From Hippopus hippopus (taxonomy: Eukaryota > Mollusca > Bivalvia > Cardiida > Cardiidae), in the NCBI GenBank assembly GCA_946811185.2, contig OX328109.1, positions 29,620,129 to 29,684,128 of the forward strand: a DNA stretch of 64,000 nt. The letters are read 5' to 3'. This document shows positions 1 to 10,570 of the stretch, piece by piece. Numbering within the stretch: the stretch's first letter is position 1; every line of letters begins with the position of its first letter. The position numbers and the translations under genes are program-made. Below the pieces are notes generated by a model that ran no database searches, was not told where the DNA came from, and saw only the letters and a list, made by a program, of their open reading frames with translations.

Positions 1-865
1 TTTGCAGGTAAGTTCCTATGGTGGTTGTCTACCAAATTGTTTCTTCAGTGAGCTAAAATGCAGGATTGAATGATAATTGTTAAAAACTTCCTTTCGCCAT
101 TATAGAAATATCAGGCCTGTGGAGCGATACAGGCGCTCAAGCGCCTCTAGTTTTAATAGACTAGAGCAGTACCAGAGTTATGCTCCGTAAGTGACGTTTC
201 TATACATATTTTTAAAAAGTCATGGGAATTAAATTATACAGATAGAGTGGGTTAGATTTTAAGGCATGTTTCCTGAGCAATTAGTCTTGTACAATAACCA
301 TAAGCCGATCGGGGCTGAGTTCAAAATTTCAATTTTTCAAAGTCAAGATGGCAATAATTATTGAAGAATGTCTATAATACATCGTCCTTTTTATGATTTA
401 ATGATGTAACCTTAACAGCTAAAAACAGGGTGTTTTTGTAACGTCCTGATTTGTAAATTGGCTATTGCGTAGTGTATTTTAAATCTGTATACGTATGCAT
501 GAAAATCAGGAGCATGTTCCTAGTCTGTATTTATCCTGTTTGTCGAGAGGTAGAAAAAATGAAAGAATTTCTTGTAATAAAAATATCGATTCTTTTTATT
601 TCTAAGCCCATTCTTTAACATGCTCGTCTTTGTATAAAGTTCATCAAAAACGAGTTTGTTTTTTTCTTTGTATCAGGGTTTGGAAAATTTAGTTTCATAA
701 ATTCTAGGCTAAATCGAAAATCGAAAGAGAGATGATCAAGTGTTAAAAGTGTCGGGCAGGGTAAACAGTGTGTAGTTGATGACAATGACTCCAACCAGAT
801 GCGTTTGCGTTTGACTATAGCAAGTTAAAATGAAACTGCAATAAGGTATAGTCTAATGAAGAAAT
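1..865. other. Intergenic, nothing recognised
   Basis: AT-rich sequence with no long open frame and none of the repeat families found elsewhere in the window. Two short perfect palindromes near 135-175 (around GGCGCTCAAGCGCC and CTCTAG...CTAGAG) are the only visible structure. Confidence 0.6.
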
Positions 866-1027
866 AGTCTTCTTTCTGTCGTGGTTTGTCCTTCAATAAA
901 CCACGGCTGTGAGTTACGAGGCACAATAAATAATCCACGAGGGCGGTAGCCCGAGTAATTTATTAGTTGCGCCTCATAACTTACAACCGTGGTTTATTGA
1001 ACGATAAACCACAATAGAACGAAGATT
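866..1027. repeat. Family E hairpin end (inverted repeat)
   Basis: Imperfect inverted repeat of about 70-base arms built on CGTGGTTTATCGTTCAATAA and its complement, with a CTCGGGC-like centre. The same hairpin recurs at about 39210-39320, next to the same downstream sequence, so it belongs to a mobile family rather than being a local accident. Confidence 0.7.
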
Positions 1028-3290
1028 ATTTCGATTCTAACATGACCAACTCTTGATCAAAGGAAAACATGCTCATACTTAGTGTACAAGGGCAGATGCG
1101 GATAATATTCTCTTGAATAAACTATTGCTGTTCCAGTTACTATACCCGGCCGGTAAATATAGAAAAAATCAAAATTTCATTCTAACATATCACGTGAATT
1201 CGGCTCTATAAACACAGTGCAACAAAAGCGTGGTAAAATCTACGTCATTCTACATAGAGTGACGTTATTCTGTATAAAGTAAGTCGCCTGTGTCTGTTCC
1301 ATATCTTCGCCCTCCGATATTTTATCAATGAAGGCCACTTGATGTAAACAAATCGTCATTTTCTGCTCCTTGACCATGGAGGAAGGAAAATCCTCAAGGC
1401 TTTACTGATATTAAATGTTTAAATAAAAACTGACAACGATGGAACTATATGAAGTGTTACTAGTAAACATATGTAAATCAAGTGTCTTTTCAAGTTGAAG
1501 CTTAGTTCAAACATGACCAACTCCTATTCAAAGGAAAACAAGTCCATACTTGGAGTAAAAACGCGGATGCAGATAATATTCCATTGAATAAACCACGGCT
1601 GTTCCACTTCCTTACCAAAACAAAAAAAAAACTCACTACCCGGTCGGTAAATATGAAAAGAATAAAAATTTCATGAAAACCTTTGGCATCAAACAAAATA
1701 GTAAAAAAAAACGTACCTTTATACTGTTATATTTTCTCCCTTTCAAGTGACAAAGAAGAATGAACGTACTGTCAAGCACATTACTCGCAGCTGCTTCGAA
1801 TGCTCTGAATATTACTCCACCCACTCCCAATCCCATTTCCAATGCAACACCGGTCAATTTTGAACTTGCCTTCAACTTGAAGAGACACTTGATTTACATA
1901 TGTTTACTGGTAACATTTCGTTTAGTTCCATCGTTGTCAGTTTTTATTTAGACATTTAATATCGGTAAAGCCTTGAGGATTTTCCTCCCTCCTTGGTCAA
2001 GGAACGGAAAATGACGATTTGTTTACATCAAGTGACCTTCATCAACAAATTATCGGAGGGAGAAGACGGAACAGCCACAGGCGACTTACTTTACACAGAA
2101 TGACGTCACTCTGTATAGAACGACGTAGATTTTACCTCGCTTTCCTTGCACTGTTTTTCTAGAGCCGAATTCAGGTGTCATGTTAGAATTTCGATTCTAA
2201 CATGAGCCACTCTTAATCAAAGGAAAACATGTTCATAATTAGTGTAAAAACGCGGATGCGGTTTATATTCCCTGGAATAAACAACGGCTGTTCCACCAAC
2301 TTTCTAAAACAAAACCCAACTGCCCAGTCTGTTAATACAATAAGATTCAACCATTTTACTATTGTATTTTCTCCCTTTCAAATTACAAAGAAGAATAAAT
2401 GAATTGCTAAGCATTCGAGTTGCATTTGCCTCGAATGCTCTGAACATTACTCCACCCACTCCCATTCCATTTCCAATGCAACACCAGTCAATTTTGAATT
2501 AACCTCGGAACAACTTGAACTGACATTTGATTTACACATGTTTACTGGTAACATTTCAAAGAGTTCAATCGTCGTCAATTTTCAATAAAAACAGATATTG
2601 TCAGTAAATCCATGGGGATTTTCCTTCCTCCTTGTTCAATGAGCAGAAAATGACGATTTTTTTATGTCAAGTGTCTTTCATTGATAAAATATCGGAGGCC
2701 AAAGACATGGTACAGCCATAGGCGACTTACTTTATACAGAATGACGTCACTCTAGAATAGAGTCGATTTTACCACGCTTTCGTTGCACTGTGTTTATAGA
2801 GCCGAATTCACGCGTCATGTAAGAATATATATTCTTCTCCGATATTTAATCAATGAAAGTCACTTGACTTGACAAATGATCTTTTTCTGCTACTCGACCA
2901 TGGAGGAAGGACCAACTCAAGGATCTACCAATATTACCTGTTTTTGATAAAAATGACAAAGATGGAACTTTTGGAAAGGTTAACAGTAAAGATATGTAAA
3001 TAAAAAGTATTTTCATGTTGAAGCTGAGTTCAAAATTGGCAATCGTTGCACTAGAAATTGGATTGGAAGTGGGTGGAGTAAGATTCAGAGCATTCGAAGC
3101 GACTGCGACTCTAATGCTTGAGGATACATTCATTATTCTTTGTCATTTGAAAGTGAGGAAATATAATAGTAAAACGGTGTGGGTTTTTTAAGGTTGTGTT
3201 TGATGCCTAAGGTTTTATTGAAATTTGAATTATTTTTATATTTACCCACTGGGCAGAGGGGGTTTCCCAAACCAATACTGACATAACAAT
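1028..3290. repeat. Family E palindromic cluster, four copies in alternating orientation
   Basis: Two direct copies lie at about 1511-2190 and 2195-2820. They are flanked by inverted partial copies at about 1191-1511 and 2822-3275. Shared blocks include CATGACCAACTC, AAAACGCGGATGC, a CCACCCACTCCCA block, and an end block with GAATTCGGCTCTA and CTATATAGAGTGACGTCATT-like sequence. Two copies keep an open frame for a related peptide containing ASNALN-TPPT-NPIS (1760-1951 plus, 2846-3133 minus). This may be a relic of an element protein or of a captured exon; I do not recognise it. The end block carries palindromic TGACGTCA sites at 2101 and 2742. Confidence 0.7.
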
Positions 3291-3679
3291 CATTCCAAAT
3301 GACTACTTTTGTCACATGCATCAGAGGTGGGGGGCAGAAGATTTGTCTCAACCGGGTGCTAAACCTGCAACTATCAGGACACGAATCGGGTAAGCTACCC
3401 AGCCAGGCTTTTCAATTTTCTAACGTCTTTTCAAGTCATAGTAGAAAGTAAACGAATTAGTGCAACAATCAAGTTATCACACATTACACTTTAATTTTTT
3501 TTTATTTCTAAATGAAAAAATACAAATTGTCTAACTATAATATATTCATTGACTTAAACATAAATTCTAGATAATAATTATATAAAAAAAAATCTCGATG
3601 GACTATCGTAAATAAACCAGTAAATACCAATAATAAAATCTGATAAAAGAGGATTTAATGCACCTGAGGTCGCCATCCA
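3291..3679. other. Intergenic, nothing firm
   Basis: AT-rich sequence. The stretch at 3335-3420 faintly resembles a tRNA head on the minus strand but lacks a good B box. Confidence 0.5.
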
Positions 3680-3687
3680 TTATGCTA

Positions 3688-3877
3688 AGTAACTCATCAC
3701 ATAATTCATTATCCATAAAATCAAGCTTGTCGGACAACCACCTGAATCAAGAGGAAACCTGATCCTTTGACATGCAGAAAATTGATCAATAGCGGCCAGG
3801 TAGGCCTAGGCGGACTGCACAGGCAAACCTATGTCGGTGCAGATGCATCAAATCTCCTTGTCACAGATCATGACTCG
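3688..3877 (-). mobile_element. Family C MITE, truncated
   Basis: It matches the family C half with GATCAATAG, CTTTGACATGCAGAAAATTG and the terminal GATGCAT...TCACAGATCATGACTC. The outer end on the low-coordinate side is missing. A second copy in the same orientation follows immediately. Confidence 0.7.
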
Positions 3878-3886
3878 TGTAAAATT

Positions 3887-4118
3887 TGAGCCAGGATCTG
3901 GCAAAAGGGGGCTTAATTAGTTATACACAATACTAGCCCAAGTCTTCACATAATTATGGATCCATAGGAGCCATTTTTCAATAACTGACTTAATCATGGA
4001 ATAAATTGGTCCTTTGACAAATAGAAAATTGACCAATAGCGAAAAGTTTCGGTCCAGGTCAGCCTGCGCGACACTTTTCGCAGATGCATTAAGCCCCCTT
4101 TTCACAGAGAACGGCTCG
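3887..4118 (-). mobile_element. Family C MITE, full length
   Basis: It runs from GAGCCAGGATCTGGCAAAAG to CACAGAGAACGGCTC. Inner landmarks are ACATAATTATGGATCCATA and TTGACCAATAGCGAAAAG. The central palindrome is shortened to one arm, CAGGTCAGCCTGCGCG. Confidence 0.85.
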
Positions 4119-4479
4119 TGTAAATATTCATGACTTCAGAGATAAGCGGCGAAGTCAATGCCCTATATAAAGAGATCAGTAAAATTGCTGCCATCCTTAA
4201 ATAATTGCCACACAAATGCGAAAGTTCATATTTCTAGATTATAGATACTACATGAGTTTGAAAACATTGCTGGAAAAGGAGCAATGGCTTTTAACAAACA
4301 ACGGCATCTTTCCCAACTTTATTTTCTATTTCATGAACAAAATGCTGTTTCGTTGCCATAAGACTCTTTTCTCCTATGTTTCATCTGGCCCGAACTTACC
4401 GGCGATCCAAAAGATTACCGGCTATTATAGATATAGATATAAAAAAAAAATAAAAACTCAAAAACTCATAAACACACAC
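4119..4479. other. Intergenic with a 100-codon open frame, not recognised
   Basis: The open frame at 4216-4518 has no domain, no splice context and low-complexity lysine-rich ends, so I do not call it a gene. Confidence 0.5.
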
Positions 4480-4584
4480 AGCTTTGTCCAATCAGAAGTT
4501 GTGTTATTTCAAATTTAGAAAACTCTTGATAATAAGAGATTAAAACCAGGAATGTTCTTAAGAATGGTTAGTGAATACGAACCC
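4480..4584 (-). mobile_element. Family G MITE, one half only
   Basis: It contains CCAATCAGAAGTTGTG, CTCTTGATAATAAG and the terminal TTCTTAAGAATGGTTAGTGA. The opposite arm is missing. Confidence 0.7.
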
Positions 4585-4597
4585 TGTAGTCGTTAGT

Positions 4598-4817
4598 GGT
4601 ATCTTTAACTCTTTCAGTCTAAATATTAACTCTGCGTCTATCGACGGCTGAAAATACGCTCCATAGAAACTTAAACAGGACAGGACAGGCTTTACTAGAT
4701 AAGCGAACGATATAGATCCATATAATGCCATCCACAAAGGCGCAGAAAGGTATATATACATTACTATGCTGCATGGTTGCCTACGACATTTCATCACGCG
4801 GCAACAAGAGGTTGCTG
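4598..4817. repeat. Diverged direct repeat, left copy
   Basis: This block and the one at 5047-5297 share CTCTTTCGACG-like starts, the AAGCGGAAGGTATAGATCC block, and GCAACAAGAGGTTGCTGTT at the end. A family B element separates the two copies. Confidence 0.55.
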
Positions 4818-5046
4818 TTTAACCCTCTACCACACGACAAATTTTAGACCTGTACAAATTGAAAGCATTTGCAGATGACAGCTTTTAATGTGGCTCATAT
4901 GAAATGATTTTTCTTTGATAGGGTAGAAAACATTGTGGGAAAAGGAGAAAATGCTGGTAACCAGCATTTTCTCCTTTTCCCAAAATATTTTCAAAAGCCT
5001 TCTCTATCAGGGGTGTTAAAAGTCGTCAATGTGTGGTAAAGAGTTA
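4818..5046 (+). mobile_element. Family B MITE, full length
   Basis: It has TTAA at both edges. It starts with an AACCCTCTACCACACGAC-type end, followed by GAAAGCATTTGCAGATGACA, and then the near-perfect hairpin with arm GGAAAAGGAGAAAATGCTGG around the GTAACCAG centre. It ends with GTGTGGTAAAGAGTTAA. It is non-coding and has no transposase. Confidence 0.9.
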
Positions 5047-5297
5047 AAGGTTATATACCTCTTTCGACGACTAAAATTACGATCCACTGGAACTCAAAAC
5101 GAAATTTGTCTGAAAGACTTCCTTAAAAACAAGCGGAAGGTATAGATCCAAGATCAGACTCCACGTTCTGTGTAGTCTGATCTTGACCTTTCCCATTCGC
5201 AAAGGCTACTGTTTCTGAATATGGTACTTTAAGGTAAAAAACCAAATGTTTGCCTACAATATTTTATCACGCGCTCACAACAGGTTGCTGTTGAAAA
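5047..5297. repeat. Diverged direct repeat, right copy, with family A core
   Basis: It is the partner of 4598-4817. It additionally holds a family A-like palindrome near 5145-5185 (GATCAGACTCCACG facing GTAGTCTGATCTTG). Confidence 0.5.
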
Positions 5298-5298
5298 G

Positions 5299-5712
5299 TT
5301 AAAAACCTTAAGCTGCTAAGCGCGACTCACTGACAATTTGCGGACAGTGTGTTTCAAGATCAGACTGCGCAGAACGTGCAATCTGGGCACGTATTCACCA
5401 ACCATTCTTAAGAATATTCTTAGTCTTTTCCTCCAAAGTTTTCTATATCTGAAAGTAACAGAACTTCTGATTGGCTAAACCATTTGGTTTAGCCAATCAG
5501 AAGTTAAGTTACTTTCAGTTGTAGAAATTTCTTGAGAATTAGACAAAGAATATTCTTAAGAATGGTTGGTGAATACGGACCCTAATCTTCGATCTACAGT
5601 GTCCGATAAGGAGATATTTTACTCCAAAAAATAAGTTTGAAATAACATTATTCGGGTTTTTACTATCGACTAGAAAGTTTTATCTAACTTATTCAGCAGT
5701 ATAAGGATTAAA
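5299..5712 (+). mobile_element. Family A MITE interrupted by a family G element
   Basis: The left part (CTGCTAAGCGCGACTCACTG, then GATCAGACTGCGCAGAACGT) stops at about 5388 and resumes at about 5583 with ATCTTCGATCTACAGTGTCC. It ends at TTCAGCAGTATAAGGATTAA. Removing the inserted G element leaves an element close to the usual 212-bp A length. Confidence 0.85.
5389..5582. mobile_element. Family G MITE nested in family A
   Basis: It is a near-palindromic element. The ends are GTATTCACCAACCATTCTTA and its complement. The inner arms are CAGAACTTCTGATTGGCTAA against its complement, with a perfect AACCATTTGGTT centre. It sits inside the A palindrome, so it is younger than that copy. Confidence 0.9.
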
Positions 5713-6170
5713 CAATGCACCGTTTTTTTTTTGTTTCAGTCATACCCTTTTTTAACAACAGCATTCCAAGAGAGAAATTGGAAACTTCGTTTGTCGTGGA
5801 CACTTTACATCATAAAGGCTTTTTGGTCTAACAAAAATTCGTTGAAAAATCGGCGCTCGAAATTAAAACAGGTTAGATGGGTTTCAGAAATCTTATCCCA
5901 ATTCAAAACCTCAAAAGACTCTTTAAGCAGTAACTTAACTTTTGATTGTACATTTTGATTTATAAAAAGCAAGAGATATTGTTCCCCAATGTTTTCCATG
6001 ACACTCCAACAGATTTTGAGGTCCAATGTTTCTAAGTGCCACTTTCACAAGTGAGCTAAATGTCTAATATTACCATGATTAAGTTAGTTATGTGGTTCTA
6101 TTATTATAAAATAACCTAGACAATGTGAATTGCCTCTCGATTCAAAGCTGACGGTATAATCTAATTCTAG
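5713..6170. other. Intergenic, nothing recognised
   Basis: There is a short open frame (5731-5958) with no recognisable domain and no repeats of the window's families. Confidence 0.55.
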
Positions 6171-6364
6171 ATTAACTCTTTTCTCAACGGCAAAATAAAC
6201 TTGTCCAAATCCAAAGCATTTATAATCAATCAATTAAATATAGCTCATTGTAATGGAATTGAGAGGATGAAACTATTGTGGGAAAGAGAGAAAATGCTCG
6301 AGAAAATATATATATATCTTTTTTCGACGTGGTTAAAACTCCGGGTTGTGTTGTAAAGCGTTAA
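6171..6364 (+). mobile_element. Family B MITE with degraded hairpin
   Basis: The left end is ATTAACTCTTTTCTCAACGG, followed by AAGCATTT and GTGGGAAAGAGAGAAAATGC. The second hairpin arm is replaced by a TA run. It ends GTTGTAAAGCGTTAA. Confidence 0.7.
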
Positions 6365-6476
6365 AACCAGTCATTCAACGGTTACTGATATTGTTCTGAA
6401 CTTTGCATGAAAATGTTCAAAATCGTTGTGGTCGTAGGATGCAGAGACAAAAATACCGCTAAATAAGTATTAAAAT
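6365..6476 (-). other. Presumed 3' UTR of IL17-A
   Basis: This is the sequence directly downstream of the stop codon on the minus strand. I see no clear AATAAA polyadenylation signal in it, so the transcript end is not defined; family B sequence follows directly. Confidence 0.4.
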
Positions 6477-7091
6477 TTATATATCTGCCACTGGGTTCCC
6501 CTTCTGGTCAGAAGACCGTAATGCGCATGTGCAGCTAATGGCGACATCCTCATAATGCTCATCGTAATCCTTGACGCCATTTGTACATTGCGGTACACAT
6601 TTTGCCGAATCTTCAATGAATTTTTGTCTTAATACTCTAACTCTTCTTTTGACTTCCCGACACATTGGTGTCTCATCGCTATATTTCGTTCCTTTACCGT
6701 TGTAACAGTGTTTACACGAACACTTTGCTGTTGCCATATAAGTTGGATACCTGTCATACTTTACTGTCAATTCTACATACCAAGGACACGTAGAATGATA
6801 CATGAGACCCTTTAATAACTGCTTTTTGGTTAGTCTTTGAGGACAACGGCGTTGTCCATAAATGTAAGTGCGGTCAGTACGTTCCTTACAGCGTGGCTCT
6901 TCTTCTGATGGCAATGACTCCGAGAGGAAGAAAAAATAATTGCTATATTCATCATCAGCACGATAGCTTTCAAGTTTTTTGCGAAGATCTGTTTCGTTTC
7001 TTTTAGCGCCATGCTTGCAGGGTCCCGATTTTATTGAACCAGATGTTTGTGTGATGATGAGAAATGAAACCACTGCTCCATACAGATTGTA
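6477..7091 (-). CDS. IL17: Interleukin-17-like cytokine IL17-A, exon 2
   Basis: This exon encodes about 204 residues of a secreted cystine-knot cytokine of the interleukin-17 family, which in animals acts through IL-17 receptors in mucosal immune signalling. The family signature is strong: RRC, then STCPWY, DRYP, an ATAKCSCKHCY cysteine cluster, a VLRQKF strand, and the closing VAISCTC. The start of the mature region (after about residue 25 of the joined protein) follows a hydrophobic stretch that fits a signal peptide. An open frame continues upstream to 7160, but it is a low-complexity tyrosine run coming from a TTATTATTA intron tract. A splice acceptor (CATTACAG) ends at 7092, so I start the exon at 7091, phase 0. 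The stop codon is at 6477-6479. The paralogue at 22461-23062 shares the motif order and spacing. Confidence 0.88.
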   Translation of the reverse strand, partial: YNLYGAVVSFLIITQTSGSIKSGPCKHGAKRNETDLRKKLESYRADDEYSNYFFFLSESLPSEEEPRCKERTDRTYIYGQRRCPQRLTKKQLLKGLMYHSTCPWYVELTVKYDRYPTYMATAKCSCKHCYNGKGTKYSDETPMCREVKRRVRVLRQKFIEDSAKCVPQCTNGVKDYDEHYEDVAISCTCALRSSDQKGNPVADI

Positions 7092-7480
7092 CTGTAATGA
7101 ATGATAAGAATAATAGTAATAATAACAATGATGATAATAATAATAATCCAAAAAACCCAACTTCTGTGATACTGAAGGAATTAAATGGATTTTTTTTTTT
7201 TTTCAGTCATCGACAGATAACGAGTATTTTAGGAAGGCGATGCCTTTGTTACATTTTGATATGTGTGGACTGTAAATCAGCCATGAAAGCCAAAATTCTG
7301 AAGTTTCGTCAGTCTCTTATAAATTCTGTTCGGTAGGCATCTTTTCTGTACTTAAACTGCTTTAATGCATTTTCCTTGCAGACAGTACCTAGTAAATTCC
7401 TTGTGAATTATTCATGACAATGAATTTTGATTGAAGAACTATCATTAATGATATTGTATGTGAAATATTACTACTTTGAA

Positions 7481-7874
7481 GTAATAAGGAAACGCTTTGT
7501 GAGTTTTATATACATATATAAGATATGCATGAATAAAGACGTGGACGGAACAGATCCTAGGTCCGACTACACGACCTGCGATGCGATTATTCGTTCCTTT
7601 GCCTGTTCGTCCCAAACAGTACTGTTTTTTTTTTCAACGTCTAGGCTCTGAAGGTCGATGAACATATTGTAATCGCAATGAATAAAGGAAAAGAGAATAA
7701 TGTGATATAACAAAATTGTCTGCTTCTGCACTAAAAATGTAAGCCCGACCTATTTCGACCGCTATATTCACTAATACTAACGAATGAAACTTTGTAAGCT
7801 TTACTTACATATATATTATATGGATGACAAAAGACGCGGACGGAATAGCTCCTAGATCCGACTACACGACCTGC
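7481..7874. repeat. Diverged direct repeat pair, about 295 bp apart
   Basis: Copies at 7481-7579 and 7776-7874 share TTACATATATA, AAGACG-GGACGGAA and a final TCCGACTACACGACCTGC. The second copy runs on into a short family A-like fragment. Confidence 0.7.
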
Positions 7875-8424
7875 TTTGTCTGATCCTGATCTATACTGTC
7901 ATCAAAATGGTTTAATTTCACATAAGCTTTTTGTACGCGTGTGTCTTCATTTAAGGTCAGCTTAGTTTGAACAACTCACGGATATGTAGTGTCTGATGTA
8001 GTTTCTACTTACTGTTTTGTTCTATATATAAAAATGTGAGCTTTTTTTCTCTGATATTTAAGGACCATGTAATGCGTTTGAATTGCCATTATCATGTTTT
8101 GCCAAAGAGGAAAAAGTCTGTGTTCTGTGGGCTCAATAACTTTTTTTGTTTTGATTCTTGATTCAGATCATTCCGGAAAACATTCAAGTTGACAAAAGAA
8201 GAAATTTATCGTAACGACGAGGAACGAGCAATTTAATCTTTTGCCACAATGTTTTCACATGTTTCTATGCCTTAAATCTTAATTTGTATTGATAATCCAT
8301 TATCTGTCAATGATCTTTTAAGTCGCCGGCTGCCTGATTCATTAAAAGTCTTGTCCATGTTAAGTATTTTAGACCAACGAAGTCGGAATGGCTTAAATTG
8401 TTGAATTGTTCTCTGAAATTTCAG

Positions 8425-8555
8425 AAAAGTTTAGAAAACACTGTGGAAAAAGGAGAAAATGCTGGTTACGAGCATTTACCTCTTTTCCCACCGTGTTTTC
8501 AAAAGCTTCCTTCCTCATGGTCGTTTAAACACGAGATTGTTTAGTAAATGGTTAA
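8425..8555 (+). mobile_element. Family B MITE, right half
   Basis: It begins at TTTAGAAAACACTGTGG. The hairpin is GGAGAAAATGCTGG facing GAGCATTTACCTCTTTTCCC. The end is GTTTAGTAAATGGTTAAG. The left 90 bases of the element are missing. Confidence 0.75.
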
Positions 8556-8625
8556 GACACTAATCTCCTTAGAAATCGTACCCGACTGAGATGAAATAAG
8601 TTTCATCAGAAAAAAAAAAACTTAC

Positions 8626-8646
8626 CAGAAAAAAATCGATACGCAT
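8626..8646 (-). CDS. IL17: Interleukin-17-like cytokine IL17-A, exon 1 (proposed)
   Basis: On the minus strand an ATG opens seven codons (MRIDFFL) and is followed directly by a consensus donor, GTAAGT. Joined in phase 0 to exon 2 it gives a start MRIDFFL-YNLYGAVVSFLII, which is a normal secretory signal peptide. The joined protein would be about 211 residues, a usual length for mollusc IL-17. A TATA-like box lies 85-95 bases upstream. The exon is short enough that chance cannot be excluded, but donor, phase, start codon and signal peptide all agree. Confidence 0.6.
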
Positions 8647-8730
8647 GTTGTTCAGTGAAAAAAGATCAATTTTCAGATTCTGTGATTTATTAAGATTACT
8701 TCAATAATTCTAAATTCTCCAACATGTAAT

Positions 8731-8740
8731 TGTATTTATA
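8731..8740 (-). promoter_or_regulatory. TATA-like box of IL17-A
   Basis: TATAAATACA is read on the minus strand, 85-95 bases before the proposed ATG, leaving room for a 5' UTR of about 55-65 bases. A box at a similar distance precedes IL17-B. Confidence 0.4.
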
Positions 8741-8847
8741 AGAGGCAGGAAGGCGGTTTTTTTCTCAATCCTCATGATAAATATTTATTTATCTAAAAAT
8801 AGTAACGGAAATAAAACACCGGTGTTACTTTGATTAAAAATAATACT

Positions 8848-9075
8848 AACCCTTTACTTAATAAAGCTTTACGACCCTGAGGAAACTTAATAAAGCTTTA
8901 CGACCCTGAGGAAACGGGTAAAGGAGAAAATACGGTCACTGGTATTTTTTCTCCATTGTATTTTTTTTCCCCCTATCAAAGACAAATCCCATCATTTCAG
9001 CCTCACTGAATTTGTCGTCTGCAAATGTTTTCTATCCAGACAACTTTGAAATTTTGTCGTCTGGTAAAGAGTTAA
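8848..9075 (-). mobile_element. Family B MITE with an internal 28-bp tandem duplication
   Basis: The ends are TAACCCTTTACTTAATAAAG and TCTGGTAAAGAGTTAA. The block ACTTAATAAAGCTTTACGAC and its next bases CCTGAGGAA occur twice in a row. The hairpin is eroded (GGAGAAAATACGGTCACTGG). Confidence 0.85.
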
Positions 9076-9207
9076 AAAGTGAATAGTATATGCCTCCACA
9101 AATATAACTCATTTTCTGGTAAAGGAATTTCCCATGGACAAAAATAATCTGCGGTTGACCTACTTAAAGGTCGATGTCATGTCACGTGTATTCATGCAAA
9201 AAAAAAA

Positions 9208-9470
9208 TGAGCCGTGCTCTATGAAAAGGGGCATAATGCATCTGCGAAAAGTATCGACTTAGGTCAGCCTGAGCAGTTCGCACAGGCTGACCTGGGCCGA
9301 AACCTTTCGCTATCGGTCAATTTTCTGTTTGTCAATGGACCAGTCTACCTCACGATTTGGTCGATTATTTTAAAAAAGTAGCTCTTATCGATCCATAATT
9401 ATGTGATGACTTGAACTGGTATCATGTATAACGGAGATGCAGTAAGCCCCCTTTTGCCAGAGCATGGCTC
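9208..9470 (+). mobile_element. Family C MITE, full length
   Basis: It runs from GAGCCGTGCTCTATG to GCCAGAGCATGGCTC. It has the core GGTCAGCCTGAGCAG facing CAGGCTGACCTGGG, and GATCCATAATTATGTGATGA near the right end. Confidence 0.9.
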
Positions 9471-9562
9471 AAATAAAATAAAAACAACTCAGAACAGGTA
9501 TCATGAATGTCAGAATTACTGTATATGTATATTTTGGATTGTAGGTTATCGTTTGATAGATT

Positions 9563-9750
9563 TGAGCCTCGCTCTCTAAAGGGGATTGTAAGCATCTGCA
9601 AGAAAATTTCAAAAACAGTAAGCTTGTGCAGTTCGCACAGGCTGACATGGTCGAACCTTTTTGCTACTGGTTTATTTTCTGTATGTCTAATGACCAGACT
9701 ACCTCATAATTCAGTCGTACAAAACAGATTTTATGTATCCATCATTATAT
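9563..9750 (+). mobile_element. Family C MITE, right end missing
   Basis: It has a degraded left end (GAGCCTCGCTCTCTAAAGGG), a core arm CAGTTCGCACAGGCTGACAT, then TTTTCTGTATGTC, GACCAGACTACCTC and TATGTATCCATCATTATA, where homology stops. Confidence 0.75.
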
Positions 9751-10315
9751 TTTATTCTAATTCATTTATATAGAAATTTCAGTGATAAGAATTGCATGCA
9801 TAACTTTTGGTGCTATTTTTCCTATCTTTTCTTTTTATTTCCTGGAGTAGATAGTAAAACAACATGATATATGGCGTACTAAAGGGTGAAATATTATGAA
9901 AGAGTAATTTTTGACACGTAGATTCTTGAAGTCTTTTTTTTTTATATTTAGCTCCAGAATTTCACAACGGCTTTTGGGATGTTACACGATCAAAAACCCC
10001 CTTCACGAATGCGGACTGTCGTAATCAAGAAGGTACGATGACGTAATTTCTGGTCTTATTAATGGACGGAGTTTCAAAACCTTTATCCCGTTATTCAAGC
10101 ACCAAAAATGCACCTTATTGATTCAGTGTAATTTGCCACGTTTCCGTTCGTTTGCAAAGACAGGTATAATTAGTAATACTGTATTTTGTAATAAATTTTG
10201 ATTCACGGAAAAAGAAATAAAACATTCCCCTGTAAAGTCATGAGAATAAAATCTTCTGTTACTTTTCTTTATTCTTAGCCAATGAGTTCTTGCATGAATA
10301 GAATTGGAAATCTTT
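9751..10315. other. Intergenic, nothing recognised
   Basis: AT-rich sequence with no open frame worth calling and no known repeat family. Confidence 0.55.
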
Positions 10316-10503
10316 AGGGCCTGTATTCACCAACCATTCTTGATTTCATTCTTAGTCATATTCTACATTTAGAAAGTATCACAACTTCTGATTGGCTAAA
10401 TCAAATGGTTTGACCAATCATAAGTTGTGCAATTTTTAAATTCAGAAAATTCTTGAGAACAAGCCTAAAAATGGTCTCAAGAATGGTTGGTGAACACGGG
10501 CCC
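10316..10503. mobile_element. Family G MITE, full length
   Basis: It has GTATTCACCAACCATTCTTG at one end and GAATGGTTGGTGAACACGGG at the other. Inner arms are CTTCTGATTGGCTAAATCAA facing TTTGACCAATCATAAGTTGT. Confidence 0.85.
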
Positions 10504-10570
10504 AATAAGACCAAGATATTGCGAATAGCAAAACTGTTTCTGTCAGAACATCTCGCATGTTATCGAACAG

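Larger units (their letters stand above)
7092..8625 (-). other. Intron 1 of IL17-A (proposed)
   Basis: The proposed intron is bounded by GTAAGT after 8626 and CATTACAG before 7091 when read on the minus strand. It contains a diverged 100-bp direct repeat (7481-7579 and 7776-7874), a family B fragment (8425-8555) and a T run near 7190. Confidence 0.6.

Noticed and set aside
3335..3420. tRNA-like sequence on the minus strand
   Set aside because: The A-box-like part is weak and the B box does not fit GGTTCGAATCC; no cloverleaf can be drawn.
7092..7160. N-terminal extension of IL17-A with a tyrosine-rich start
   Set aside because: It reads through a TTATTATTA intron tract, lies upstream of a clear splice acceptor and has no counterpart in IL17-B.
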